From UBA5941 sp021824385 (GTDB lineage Bacteria > Patescibacteriota > Microgenomatia > UBA8517): a DNA stretch of 16,301 nucleotides. Under the pieces are notes generated by a model. It worked only from the letters and a program-made list of their open reading frames with translations. It made no database searches and was not told the DNA's origin. Below are positions 1 to 5,865 of the stretch, one piece after another. The stretch lies in contig DAIEQM010000021.1 in assembly GCA_027347685.1 (NCBI GenBank), positions 1-16,301 of the forward strand, in the 5' to 3' direction. Each line of letters opens with the position of its first letter. Positions within the stretch are counted from its first letter, which is position 1. A program made the position numbers and the translations under genes.

Positions 1-1
1 A

Positions 2-295
2 ATCGCAGGAGGGACACTCTTTGCTGCACTGGGGATGATTTACGTGTTCCTTTCAGGACACTATACACTCTTTGCCTTTTTCATGAGTGTTGGGGTTATG
101 TTTGTAGTCGGTCTTGGACTCCTAAATGTCTATTCGTCCAAGAGTTGGCGCGGATTCTTATATCTGCGGTTTACCTTGTCTTCGATTTATGTGTACATGT
201 TTGGATTTTTACTCAAGCTTTCACAGAGGGGTAAAATTCCGAAGAGTAATCGCTGGCTTCAAACCTCGATTTTTATTCCGCCGATCTTTCCATAA
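2..295 (+). CDS. C-terminal part of a membrane protein, probably a family 2 glycosyltransferase (5' end outside window)
   Basis: The frame is open from base 2 of the window and stops with TAA at 293-295, so only the last 97 codons are present. They encode two strongly hydrophobic stretches (around LFAALGMIYVFL and FAFFMSVGVMFVVGLGLL), a further amphipathic membrane segment with Tyr and Phe, and a short basic tail (KLSQRGKIPKSNRW). This arrangement resembles the C-terminal membrane bundle of processive GT2 glycosyltransferases of the cellulose synthase/hyaluronan synthase type. The catalytic domain is not visible, so the family is inferred. The next gene, also a membrane glycosyltransferase, starts nine bases after the stop, which supports a shared operon for surface glycan or glycolipid synthesis. 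Another polytopic envelope protein is possible. Confidence 0.6.
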   Translation: MAGGTLFAALGMIYVFLSGHYTLFAFFMSVGVMFVVGLGLLNVYSSKSWRGFLYLRFTLSSIYVYMFGFLLKLSQRGKIPKSNRWLQTSIFIPPIFP

Positions 296-303
296 GGGGG
301 GGG
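296..303 (+). promoter_or_regulatory. G8 tract serving as or overlapping the ribosome binding site
   Basis: Eight consecutive G residues lie directly between the upstream TAA (293-295) and the ATG at 305, one base before the start codon. Part of the tract can pair with the CCUCC of 16S rRNA, but the spacing is very short. Homopolymeric G tracts of this kind can change length during replication. See findings. Confidence 0.4.
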
Positions 304-304
304 A

Positions 305-1744
305 ATGTCTATTCGCAAATTTTGGGCTATAAGTGTATTTCTCTGTGCATTTTCATTTGCAATACACGTTGTGTATATACCACTTACCCCAACTGACTGG
401 GATGAGTATGTGTATGAAAGTGCGGCGAAAGGTACGGCAGAAACCGGTTTTCCTTCACTTGAAGTAAATCCGGGCGAAGAACCCGTGCCGTTTTTCTATC
501 AACCGTTTTTTCACTTTGTGCTGATGGCAGTAACGGGAAGTCTGACTATTGAGTCTGCTCGGTATCTGTCGGCCGTGATATCGGCCATTGCAGTTGCAGC
601 AATGATTTTTGCAACCCTATCCATCACGCGGAGTAAGCGTACTGCACTTTTGTCAGGACTGATATTGACGTTTGATGGATGGTTTCTGTATACCAGTGGA
701 CTGGTAAAACTGGACACAGCAGCTCTCATGATTGGCCTGTTTGGAATTGGATTGTTTGCGCGCGCTTTGAGGAGTGAGTCGCTTTGGACAACGTTTTTTG
801 CCGGGCTGCTCCTTGGCTTATCTGCGGACTACAAACACATTGCCGTTTTTGCACTGCTGGCTGTTGCCATTCACTGGATATGTACCAGAGAGAAACATAA
901 AACACATGGAGTAACGCTTCTTGTGGGTTCCCTCTGCGTATTACTGTTTGTAGAATTTATGGCAACCTATATTGGAAAGCCATACATTGTTGCGAATGTA
1001 GTTCAGTTGCAGCGGGCATTGGGTTTTCGATCGGCACGAGGGCTTGATGCCGATATAGGCACCATTCTTCGCGCTCTCGGCCAAACCTATTTTGTGTTTG
1101 GTGGTTCAATTCTTTTGATCGTAGTTGGTGTCGTGGGAAGTCTGGTTGATCTCACTAAGCGCTCGATAAAACGAACAACTGATGTTGTAGAGGAACCACT
1201 GTATGTTCCTCGTCTCGCTTCAAGCTATTTGTGGGCGGCGTTTTTGATGCTGGTTCTCTTGAAAATGAAAAACCCGCACTATGTAGTAATTTTGATCGCG
1301 GCCGCAGACATATGTGTATCCTCATTGATTACGGTCTTGAGGCAGAGATCGAAGCGCTGGCGCGCAGTAGCAGATTGTTTATTGGTGCTTATGCTCGCGC
1401 TCAATGTGGCGACACTTGTTGTACGGGCTACCTACTTTTCTGGCGTTGATGCAATGAGCGAAGCAAAGATAGCAGTTGAGCATTTGCCGGCTGACGCATC
1501 AATTCTTAGTGAAGAGCCGATTTGTCAGATGAAGCTGAGTACACAAACATGTACAAAGCTCGATCTGTATGCCACCCTTAAGCATACGGTTCCTCCCGTG
1601 CAGTATATTGTGCTCATTCTGACAACAACACAAAAGCCCCCGGCACAGTATGATGTGCAAAAGCTCATTGCTGAGTCTACGGAGGTGGCAAGTTTTGGGG
1701 ATTGGAAGAATCACATTGTCATTTTGCAGACTCAAAACAGTTAG
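305..1744 (+). CDS. GT-C fold membrane glycosyltransferase, family 39 (PMT/ArnT)-like
   Basis: A 479-residue polytopic membrane protein. Residues 6-26 form the first helix, followed by an extracellular loop with the acidic motif D31-W-D33-E34, placed as the catalytic Asp/Glu of GT39/GT83 enzymes such as PMT and ArnT. A second loop motif, YQPFFHF, resembles the PPxxxxL region of ArnT-like proteins. About ten more hydrophobic helices follow, then a hydrophilic C-terminal domain of about 90 residues with two Cys (PICQMKLSTQTCTK). Members transfer sugar from a polyprenyl-phosphate donor to protein or lipid at the outer face of the membrane. The acceptor cannot be told from sequence. The upstream partial GT2-like gene is separated by nine bases and could make the lipid-linked donor. 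The gene ends in TAG, 20 bases before a strong terminator. Family confidence is good; substrate is unknown. Confidence 0.8.
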   Translation: MSIRKFWAISVFLCAFSFAIHVVYIPLTPTDWDEYVYESAAKGTAETGFPSLEVNPGEEPVPFFYQPFFHFVLMAVTGSLTIESARYLSAVISAIAVAAMIFATLSITRSKRTALLSGLILTFDGWFLYTSGLVKLDTAALMIGLFGIGLFARALRSESLWTTFFAGLLLGLSADYKHIAVFALLAVAIHWICTREKHKTHGVTLLVGSLCVLLFVEFMATYIGKPYIVANVVQLQRALGFRSARGLDADIGTILRALGQTYFVFGGSILLIVVGVVGSLVDLTKRSIKRTTDVVEEPLYVPRLASSYLWAAFLMLVLLKMKNPHYVVILIAAADICVSSLITVLRQRSKRWRAVADCLLVLMLALNVATLVVRATYFSGVDAMSEAKIAVEHLPADASILSEEPICQMKLSTQTCTKLDLYATLKHTVPPVQYIVLILTTTQKPPAQYDVQKLIAESTEVASFGDWKNHIVILQTQNS

Positions 1745-1757
1745 AAAGGAGTGAATA

Positions 1758-1796
1758 ATAAAAAAAAGCCGGACTTGATTAAGTCCGGCTTTATTT
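1758..1796. terminator. Bidirectional intrinsic terminator
   Basis: A perfect nine-base stem, GCCGGACTT / AAGTCCGGC (1768-1776 and 1781-1789), encloses the four-base loop GATT. It is preceded by an A8 run (1760-1767) and followed by TTTATTT. On the - strand the A run becomes U8, so the hairpin can end both the rightward glycosyltransferase operon and the leftward gene that stops at 1843. Confidence 0.9.
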
Positions 1797-1842
1797 GATA
1801 CTCTGATAGTCCGTCGCCAAACGAACTGTCAGGTTAGAAAAC

Positions 1843-2145
1843 TTAGTTGGATGGGTGAGCTTCGTGGATGTCGCTCTCCCACCAACTTAAGAAATGCCAG
1901 CCAAAAATCAGGCCCGCTGCAACAATCTCAATTGCGCCAATAACTGCAATAAACACGACGTTGGTGTTCAGGGCAATTATGCTGCTCACCGCACCGCACA
2001 GCAATGCGATTACCAGTACGATGTAGCCAATCATGCTGAAAAGGGTGATTTCTTTGTTTTTTTGCGAATCAAGGTGGTTCGCGTGAAACAAGAGCATTGC
2101 CCCCAACACGGTTAGCACTCCACCAAGTATGAGACTCAGAACCAT
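1843..2145 (-). CDS. Small three-helix membrane protein of unknown function
   Basis: A 100-residue protein with three hydrophobic segments: residues 1-21 (an N-terminal helix rich in Leu/Gly), about 38-60 and about 64-88. It ends in a short soluble tail (WWESDIHEAHPSN). The loop between helices 1 and 2 is polar and charged (HANHLDSQKNKE). No motif allows a functional call. The start is supported by GGGAG (complement of 2153-2157) seven bases upstream of the ATG. A TATACT -10 box lies further up, giving a predicted leader of about 31 bases, so this gene is one of the few in the window with conventional initiation. It is convergent with the glycosyltransferase gene and shares its bidirectional terminator. 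Confidence 0.75.
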   Translation of the reverse strand: MVLSLILGGVLTVLGAMLLFHANHLDSQKNKEITLFSMIGYIVLVIALLCGAVSSIIALNTNVVFIAVIGAIEIVAAGLIFGWHFLSWWESDIHEAHPSN

Positions 2146-2182
2146 GATGTAACTCCCACGCTAACTAATTTCTGATGCTCAT

Positions 2183-2188
2183 AGTATA
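2183..2188 (-). promoter_or_regulatory. Probable -10 box for the gene at 2145 (leader about 31 bases)
   Basis: On the - strand this reads TATACT. The predicted transcription start is near 2176, giving a leader of about 31 bases that includes the GGGAG ribosome binding site. No good -35 box is seen; the hexamer 17 bases upstream reads GTGCAA. Confidence 0.5.
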
Positions 2189-2215
2189 CACGAAATGTTC
2201 AAATTTTGCACTCTT

Positions 2216-3163
2216 TTAAGCGCGTTTTCTGCGTATGAAGATAATTGCGGTGAGCAGAATAACAGCCCCCATTAAAACAGCAATGACTGAAAGCGCAGGT
2301 TTTGAAAAGACTACATTTTTTTCTTCGACCGTCACTGTAATTTTGAATATTTTCACCTGCCCATTTAAGAATATGGATTCTTCTCCGCTGTAGTCGCCGT
2401 ACGCAATAAGGAGTGTGTGTGAGCCTTCGGCAACCCCTTTAAAATGTACAACTCCATCCTGATTGGTGGTGGCTTCCTGAGGATCCGAGTGAATGGTAAC
2501 TTTTGCGCCCAATACGGGTTCGTTTTTGGTATTAACAACCGTTACGTCGACATCATATCCCGGGCTCACCGGTGTCGCGACTGGTGCAGGTTTGCCGGAT
2601 GAGGTTGCCGTTTCGACCGGGGTAATAGTCGTGTTGGTAAGGTCGAGCGTTTTCGTAGAGAATCGCCCGAGTGTTTTGCCTGATACTTCGGCAGACCATT
2701 CGCCGGGCATACACCCGTTTCCCGCTCGAAGTCGAAAATAATAGGTTGAGTTTGGTGACAGTTTTTGTACGGTGTAGGTTGTGGCGTCGTGATTCCCAAT
2801 ATTCGCTGCACTATATATATACTTTTGTGACTCCGGGCCATATTCGAGTGCATAATAGGTAACTGGATCGGTTGCATGAGTAAAGGTAAGCTTAATTTCA
2901 GTAGAACTTTTGCCTGACACCAGGGTAATGGCGGGAGCACTTTTTGGGACACTATCAGAGCAGGTCTGAGCACTTGCCGGGGATGAGGCAGGAAAATCTT
3001 CTCCATACAAGTTTGCTCCATAATTTCCGTCACCATACGGCACGGCATATACAAGCTTGAATGGAGCAGTAAGACTCGCAGCAAAGACAATTATAAAAAG
3101 CACCAGTGCCTTCAATTTGAGTTTTGATGACAAATAGCCTATTCTCAAAATACAGTTATCCAT
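2216..3163 (-). CDS. Secreted, membrane-anchored protein with fibronectin III and carboxypeptidase-regulatory-like domains
   Basis: A 315-residue envelope protein. Residues 14-40 form a Sec-type signal (basic KLKLK, hydrophobic core, likely cleavage after VYA at 40). The mature N-terminus is a Gly/Tyr-rich segment (YGDGNYGANLYGE, 43-55). Residues about 76-164 match a fibronectin type III domain, with the typical LSPNSTYYFRLRAGNG stretch and closing W156-S-A-E-V-S-G-K-T. A Thr/Pro linker (about 168-202) leads to a beta-sandwich of the carboxypeptidase regulatory/Ig-like type (about 203-280; DVTVVNTKNEPVLGAKVTI and a TTNQDGVVHFKGVAEGSH loop). A C-terminal helix (288-310) and RRKRA tail anchor it with the bulk outside. 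Likely role: adhesion or surface display, inferred from the domains only. A TAGAAT -10 box eight bases before the ATG suggests near-leaderless transcription. Confidence 0.82.
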   Translation of the reverse strand: MDNCILRIGYLSSKLKLKALVLFIIVFAASLTAPFKLVYAVPYGDGNYGANLYGEDFPASSPASAQTCSDSVPKSAPAITLVSGKSSTEIKLTFTHATDPVTYYALEYGPESQKYIYSAANIGNHDATTYTVQKLSPNSTYYFRLRAGNGCMPGEWSAEVSGKTLGRFSTKTLDLTNTTITPVETATSSGKPAPVATPVSPGYDVDVTVVNTKNEPVLGAKVTIHSDPQEATTNQDGVVHFKGVAEGSHTLLIAYGDYSGEESIFLNGQVKIFKITVTVEEKNVVFSKPALSVIAVLMGAVILLTAIIFIRRKRA

Positions 3164-3171
3164 ATTTACCT

Positions 3172-3177
3172 ATTCTA
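3172..3177 (-). promoter_or_regulatory. Candidate -10 box for the fibronectin III gene (near-leaderless)
   Basis: On the - strand this reads TAGAAT and ends eight bases before the ATG at 3163, so the predicted transcript would begin about two bases before the start codon. No -35 consensus is apparent. An AGG close to the ATG could alternatively act as a weak Shine-Dalgarno. Confidence 0.4.
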
Positions 3178-3199
3178 ATGGAAACTGTAAGAAACATAT

Positions 3200-3430
3200 A
3201 TGTTTGGAATTGGAATTGAAGAACTCGTAGTCATTTTACTTATTTTGCTTTTGTTAACTGGAGGGAAAAAACTCCCAGAGTTAACTCGAGGACTTGCGCA
3301 AGCAGTTAAAGAAATTCGAAAAGGATTTAAGGAAGAACTCGATGATACAGATGATGAACCTACCGTTACTAAGGCCAAGGCGCCTAAAAAAACTTCCAAA
3401 AAAGCGCGCAAAAAAACTGACATTTCTTGA
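3200..3430 (+). CDS. tatA: Sec-independent protein translocase subunit TatA
   Basis: A 76-residue protein with the classic TatA/TatB layout. It has a very short periplasm-side N-terminus (MFGIGIEE), one hydrophobic helix (residues 8-20), the conserved hinge G21-G-K-K-L-P-E-L, an amphipathic helix (about 26-46) and a Lys-rich disordered tail (TKAKAPKKTSKKARKK). Family members usually begin with M-F-G/I-G, have an acidic residue near position 8 and the FGxxxLP hinge; here the hinge Phe is Thr (LTGGKKLP). TatA oligomers form the pore or membrane-thinning element that lets folded proteins pass with TatC. No separate TatB is visible, which suggests a minimal TatAC system. The 3' third overlaps the start of tatC in another frame. 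Confidence 0.93.
   Translation: MFGIGIEELVVILLILLLLTGGKKLPELTRGLAQAVKEIRKGFKEELDDTDDEPTVTKAKAPKKTSKKARKKTDIS
3329..3334 (+). promoter_or_regulatory. Ribosome binding site deciding the tatC start
   Basis: AAGGAA lies inside tatA, with AGGA eight bases before the ATG at 3342. It is the only good Shine-Dalgarno near the possible tatC starts and favours 3342 over a TTG at 3294 or a CTG at 3417. Confidence 0.5.
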
Positions 3431-4121
3431 GCACCTCCAAGAACTCAGAAGCCGTTTATATGTTGTGGGAGTTGTATTTCTAATAACTTCAACACTTGGT
3501 TATTTTGTATACCCCACAATTCTTAATTTTTTAGTACATCTTTATAGCCAGCAGCTTTTTTATACAACCCCAACAGCGGGCTTGGACATTGCATTTAAAA
3601 TTTCATTGGGAGTTGGGGCATGTCTTACGATGCCAGTGATTTTATTTGAATTGTTTCAGTTTGTTAGTCCCGCGCTTCCCAATATTTCTTTTAAAAACTT
3701 ATTTATGATTAGTTTTGTATCGATTATTCTCCTCATGTGCGGAATGGCTTTTGCCTATTATGTAACGCTTCCCGCTACACTTTTATTTTTGACAAATTTC
3801 CACACCGACCAAGTAACGTACTTCATTTCGGCCAGCAGCTATATTAGTTTTGTCCTTCAATACCTCGTTGTTTTTGGAATAATTTTTCAGCTTCCGCTGA
3901 TTATGTTTATTGTGAATAGTGTGTTTACCCTCAACACAAAAACATTGATGAAATACCAAACATGGGTAATCGTGGGCGTGTTTACGCTAGCCGCAATTTT
4001 TACTCCTACACCTGACCCGGTCAATCAATGTATTATGGCTGTTCCACTGTTACTTTTATACGAGATTTCAGTTGCTATACTTTATGTAGTAAACAAAAAA
4101 AAGAAAGCTGTTATTTTATAA
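3342..4121 (+). CDS. tatC: Sec-independent protein translocase subunit TatC
   Basis: A 259-residue TatC with about six membrane helices. After a basic N-terminal extension comes the family signature TFLEHLQELRSRL (27-39). The conserved periplasmic-loop block FELFQFVSPAL has the key Glu at 103 and Pro at 110. The late TPTPDPVNQ and LLLLYE segments match the usual TPPDxxSQ and LYE of the last loop and helix. TatC binds the twin-arginine signal peptide and recruits TatA. The start is uncertain: most TatC proteins begin within a few residues of the TFLEHL motif, but the codon there is CTG (3417). ATG 3342 has a Shine-Dalgarno and is chosen, giving a 25-residue Arg/Lys-rich extension encoded opposite the tatA tail. 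A one-base loss in A7 (3410-3416) would instead fuse TatA to TatC. TAA overlaps a possible -10 box for the next gene. Confidence 0.93.
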   Translation: MIQMMNLPLLRPRRLKKLPKKRAKKLTFLEHLQELRSRLYVVGVVFLITSTLGYFVYPTILNFLVHLYSQQLFYTTPTAGLDIAFKISLGVGACLTMPVILFELFQFVSPALPNISFKNLFMISFVSIILLMCGMAFAYYVTLPATLLFLTNFHTDQVTYFISASSYISFVLQYLVVFGIIFQLPLIMFIVNSVFTLNTKTLMKYQTWVIVGVFTLAAIFTPTPDPVNQCIMAVPLLLLYEISVAILYVVNKKKKAVIL

Positions 4122-4122
4122 A
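4117..4122 (+). promoter_or_regulatory. Candidate -10 box overlapping the tatC stop
   Basis: TATAAA overlaps the tatC TAA (4119-4121) and ends eight bases before the ATG at 4131. If used, the transcript would start about two bases before the start codon. No -35 box is evident. Confidence 0.35.
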
Positions 4123-4130
4123 ACACACTT

Positions 4131-4301
4131 ATGCACAGTTTGAAAAAAATATTAAATCAAAAAATGACGAGAAAGGAATTTCTCGTCAGGCTCTTTGTAA
4201 TTGTGCTTGTTTTTTCGGGAATAACGGGAACGTTTGAAAAATTAAAGTCCCTTGAGAGGCCGCGTAAAAACAGCTTCGGAGGAGGAGCCTACGGAGCGTA
4301 A
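4131..4301 (+). CDS. Small Tat-signal-like membrane or exported peptide with Gly/Tyr tail
   Basis: A 56-codon open frame beginning nine bases after tatC. Its product has a basic N-terminus and the sequence M12-T-R-K-E-F-L, close to the twin-arginine consensus (S/T)RRxFLK but with RK in place of RR. One hydrophobic segment follows (about 21-34, LFVIVLVFSGITGTF). The C-terminal part is charged (EKLKSLERPRKN) and ends in SFGGGAYGA. No Ala-x-Ala cleavage site is clear, so it may remain anchored by the signal. The location right after tatA-tatC suggests a dedicated Tat substrate or an accessory to the translocase; this is inference. ATG 4131 is used here; ATG 4164 (M12) is an alternative that would put TRKEFL at the very start. 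A perfect hairpin (4165-4188) sits at that inner ATG. Confidence 0.65.
   Translation: MHSLKKILNQKMTRKEFLVRLFVIVLVFSGITGTFEKLKSLERPRKNSFGGGAYGA
4165..4188 (+). promoter_or_regulatory. Perfect 10-base hairpin inside the Tat-signal coding segment
   Basis: TGACGAGAAA (4165-4174) is exactly complementary to TTTCTCGTCA (4179-4188), with a GGAA loop that fits the GNRA tetraloop pattern. The stem covers codons for the TRKEFL motif and begins at the second base of the inner ATG (4164). It has no T tract directly after it, so it is not a standard terminator. It might block internal initiation, stabilise the mRNA or slow elongation. Confidence 0.5.
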
Positions 4302-4322
4302 TTTTTAAGATAAAAAAAAGAT

Positions 4323-5864
4323 ATGACAGCACGATTACCAACAGTTGGAGGAGATAACGGAAATTGGGGAACACTTTTGAATTCCTATCTTCAGGTTGCC
4401 CACAATAGTGATGGCACAACAAAAAATAGTGCAACCGTTTTTAACGTAAAAGATTATGGCGCAACGGGGGATGGATCAACGGATGATACTTCAGCAATTA
4501 ATAGTGCCATGTCCGCTGTAAATAGCGCAGGTGGTGTTCTCTATTTTCCAACGGGAACATATATGGTCTCTAGCACGCTTACCACTCCTTCTTCAAATGT
4601 TGTAATCACCGGAACGGGAACTGGAACGAAAATAAAACTGACATCCGGTTGGTCGGGGACTTCAGTATTTAATCTGACTAATAGTAACGTGACGATAACC
4701 TCGCTGATGTTTATTGGAGGGTCGAATCTCACCGCCTCCCCAAATCCTGCAGCAAATATGATTGAAATTACTGCTGCTCAATACTGCACTATTAGTGACA
4801 TCGACTCAAATTACGTGAATGGATATATTGTGGAAGCGCAAGGAAATGCAACACGGGGAGTGCAAGGACTTTTGATTAAAAACATTCGTGGAAATAAAAA
4901 TGGGTATGGAATACGCACGTTAGGACATAGTGGAAGTACCTATGCTGTTCAGGCGATGATCACCAATATTTATATGCAACAAGTCTCAATTGGAGACGTG
5001 ATACTTATTGAAGATAGTTATGATGTACAAATTAACCAAGTAAATTCTGCCGTAAGTGGTACCTCAAGTTCAAACGCCTCAAATTTGCGAATCAAAGGTG
5101 AATGTGCCTCAATTTTTGCAGATAGCTTGGACGTTGGTGCATATCCGACTCAGCCAGGGGGAACTCCGGCCGTAACCATTGAAAGTGGCAGCAATGGAAC
5201 CCCTGAAAATATTCACATTTCAAATGGCATCGTGCAACAGTGCTCAGTTGGTTTCTCAATAACCGCGGGAACTCACATTTTTATTTCAGACTTTAAAATT
5301 TCGTATATGGGGACACATGGAATAAGCATTGCGAGTGGAGTAAGTAGCTTGTTAATTAAAAGCTGTATTTTTAGTTTGAATGGGCAAACTGCAGGAACCA
5401 ACTACGAAATTAATTGCTCTTCGACAACTGCTCCAATTTGGATTTCGCAAAATGACTTTAATACGCCAAAAGGAACTTCGAGTGGCCAAGTTTCAGCTGT
5501 CGGTTTTCACTCTTCTTCCTCCAATGGTGTGGAGTGGATTGATAACAATTTTGGGGGAAGTGGTTTTACGGCAAGTACTATGTTTTCAACCAGTCCAAAA
5601 TATGCGTTTCGGAATAGAGCTTACAACCCGTTTGGCTCTCAGAGCGTTTCAGTTCCTGCGACAGGTGTCGCAACCAGTGGTGCGCCATATGAGCGCTATT
5701 TTACGATTACTGCCAATGCCAGTGGCAGCTGCACGATTGCAATAACAAATGCTTCAACGGTTACCATAGCTGCCGGCACTACACTCACGCTTTTTGTGCC
5801 ACCTGGAGCCACCGTTACCCCAACCTACACGAACGCACCTACTTGGACCGTATTTGGGAATTAG
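4323..5864 (+). CDS. Pectate-lyase-superfamily beta-helix protein with phage-tail-like N-terminus
   Basis: A 513-residue protein. Residues 1-34 (LPTVGGDNGNWGTLLNSYLQ... HNSDGT) form a module seen at the N-terminus of phage tail and other structural proteins. Residues about 38-90 carry the Pectate_lyase_3 entry signature (VKDYGATGDGSTDDTSAIN, then GGVLYFPTGTY). Residues about 90-440 are Ser/Thr/Asn/Ile-rich repeats typical of a right-handed beta-helix (ITSLMFIGG, ISDIDSN, LLIKNIRG, IHISNGIV, IFISDFKI). A C-terminal beta-rich cap (about 455-513) ends in PTWTVFGN. No signal peptide is present, although such folds usually act outside the cell on polysaccharide. Residues for catalysis cannot be assigned. 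It follows the Tat module by 21 bases, so export through that route or with a partner is conceivable but unproven. No Shine-Dalgarno is seen; a poor -10 (TAAGAT, 4306-4311) lies close by. Confidence 0.85.
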   Translation: MTARLPTVGGDNGNWGTLLNSYLQVAHNSDGTTKNSATVFNVKDYGATGDGSTDDTSAINSAMSAVNSAGGVLYFPTGTYMVSSTLTTPSSNVVITGTGTGTKIKLTSGWSGTSVFNLTNSNVTITSLMFIGGSNLTASPNPAANMIEITAAQYCTISDIDSNYVNGYIVEAQGNATRGVQGLLIKNIRGNKNGYGIRTLGHSGSTYAVQAMITNIYMQQVSIGDVILIEDSYDVQINQVNSAVSGTSSSNASNLRIKGECASIFADSLDVGAYPTQPGGTPAVTIESGSNGTPENIHISNGIVQQCSVGFSITAGTHIFISDFKISYMGTHGISIASGVSSLLIKSCIFSLNGQTAGTNYEINCSSTTAPIWISQNDFNTPKGTSSGQVSAVGFHSSSSNGVEWIDNNFGGSGFTASTMFSTSPKYAFRNRAYNPFGSQSVSVPATGVATSGAPYERYFTITANASGSCTIAITNASTVTIAAGTTLTLFVPPGATVTPTYTNAPTWTVFGN

Positions 5865-5865
5865 T

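Noticed and set aside
1751..1798. 15-codon GTG mini-ORF directly after AAAGGA
   Set aside because: The Shine-Dalgarno touches the start with no spacing, and the codons are simply the terminator hairpin.
1803..1832. Second hairpin CTGATAGT / ACTGTCAG
   Set aside because: It has a 14-base loop, one wobble pair and no T tract; this is too weak to call a terminator.
2566..3090. 174-residue ORF on the - strand
   Set aside because: It lies inside the fibronectin III gene in another frame and has no domain or composition signal of its own.
3294..3341. TTG start for tatC giving a 275-residue protein
   Set aside because: No Shine-Dalgarno at suitable distance, and the extra residues are only the shadow of tatA. 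ATG 3342 has AAGGAA upstream.
3410..3417. A AAA AAC slippery heptamer as a classical -1 frameshift site joining tatA to tatC
   Set aside because: tatC lies in the +1 frame relative to tatA, so a -1 shift would enter the wrong frame. Only a one-base loss or a +1/-2 shift would work.
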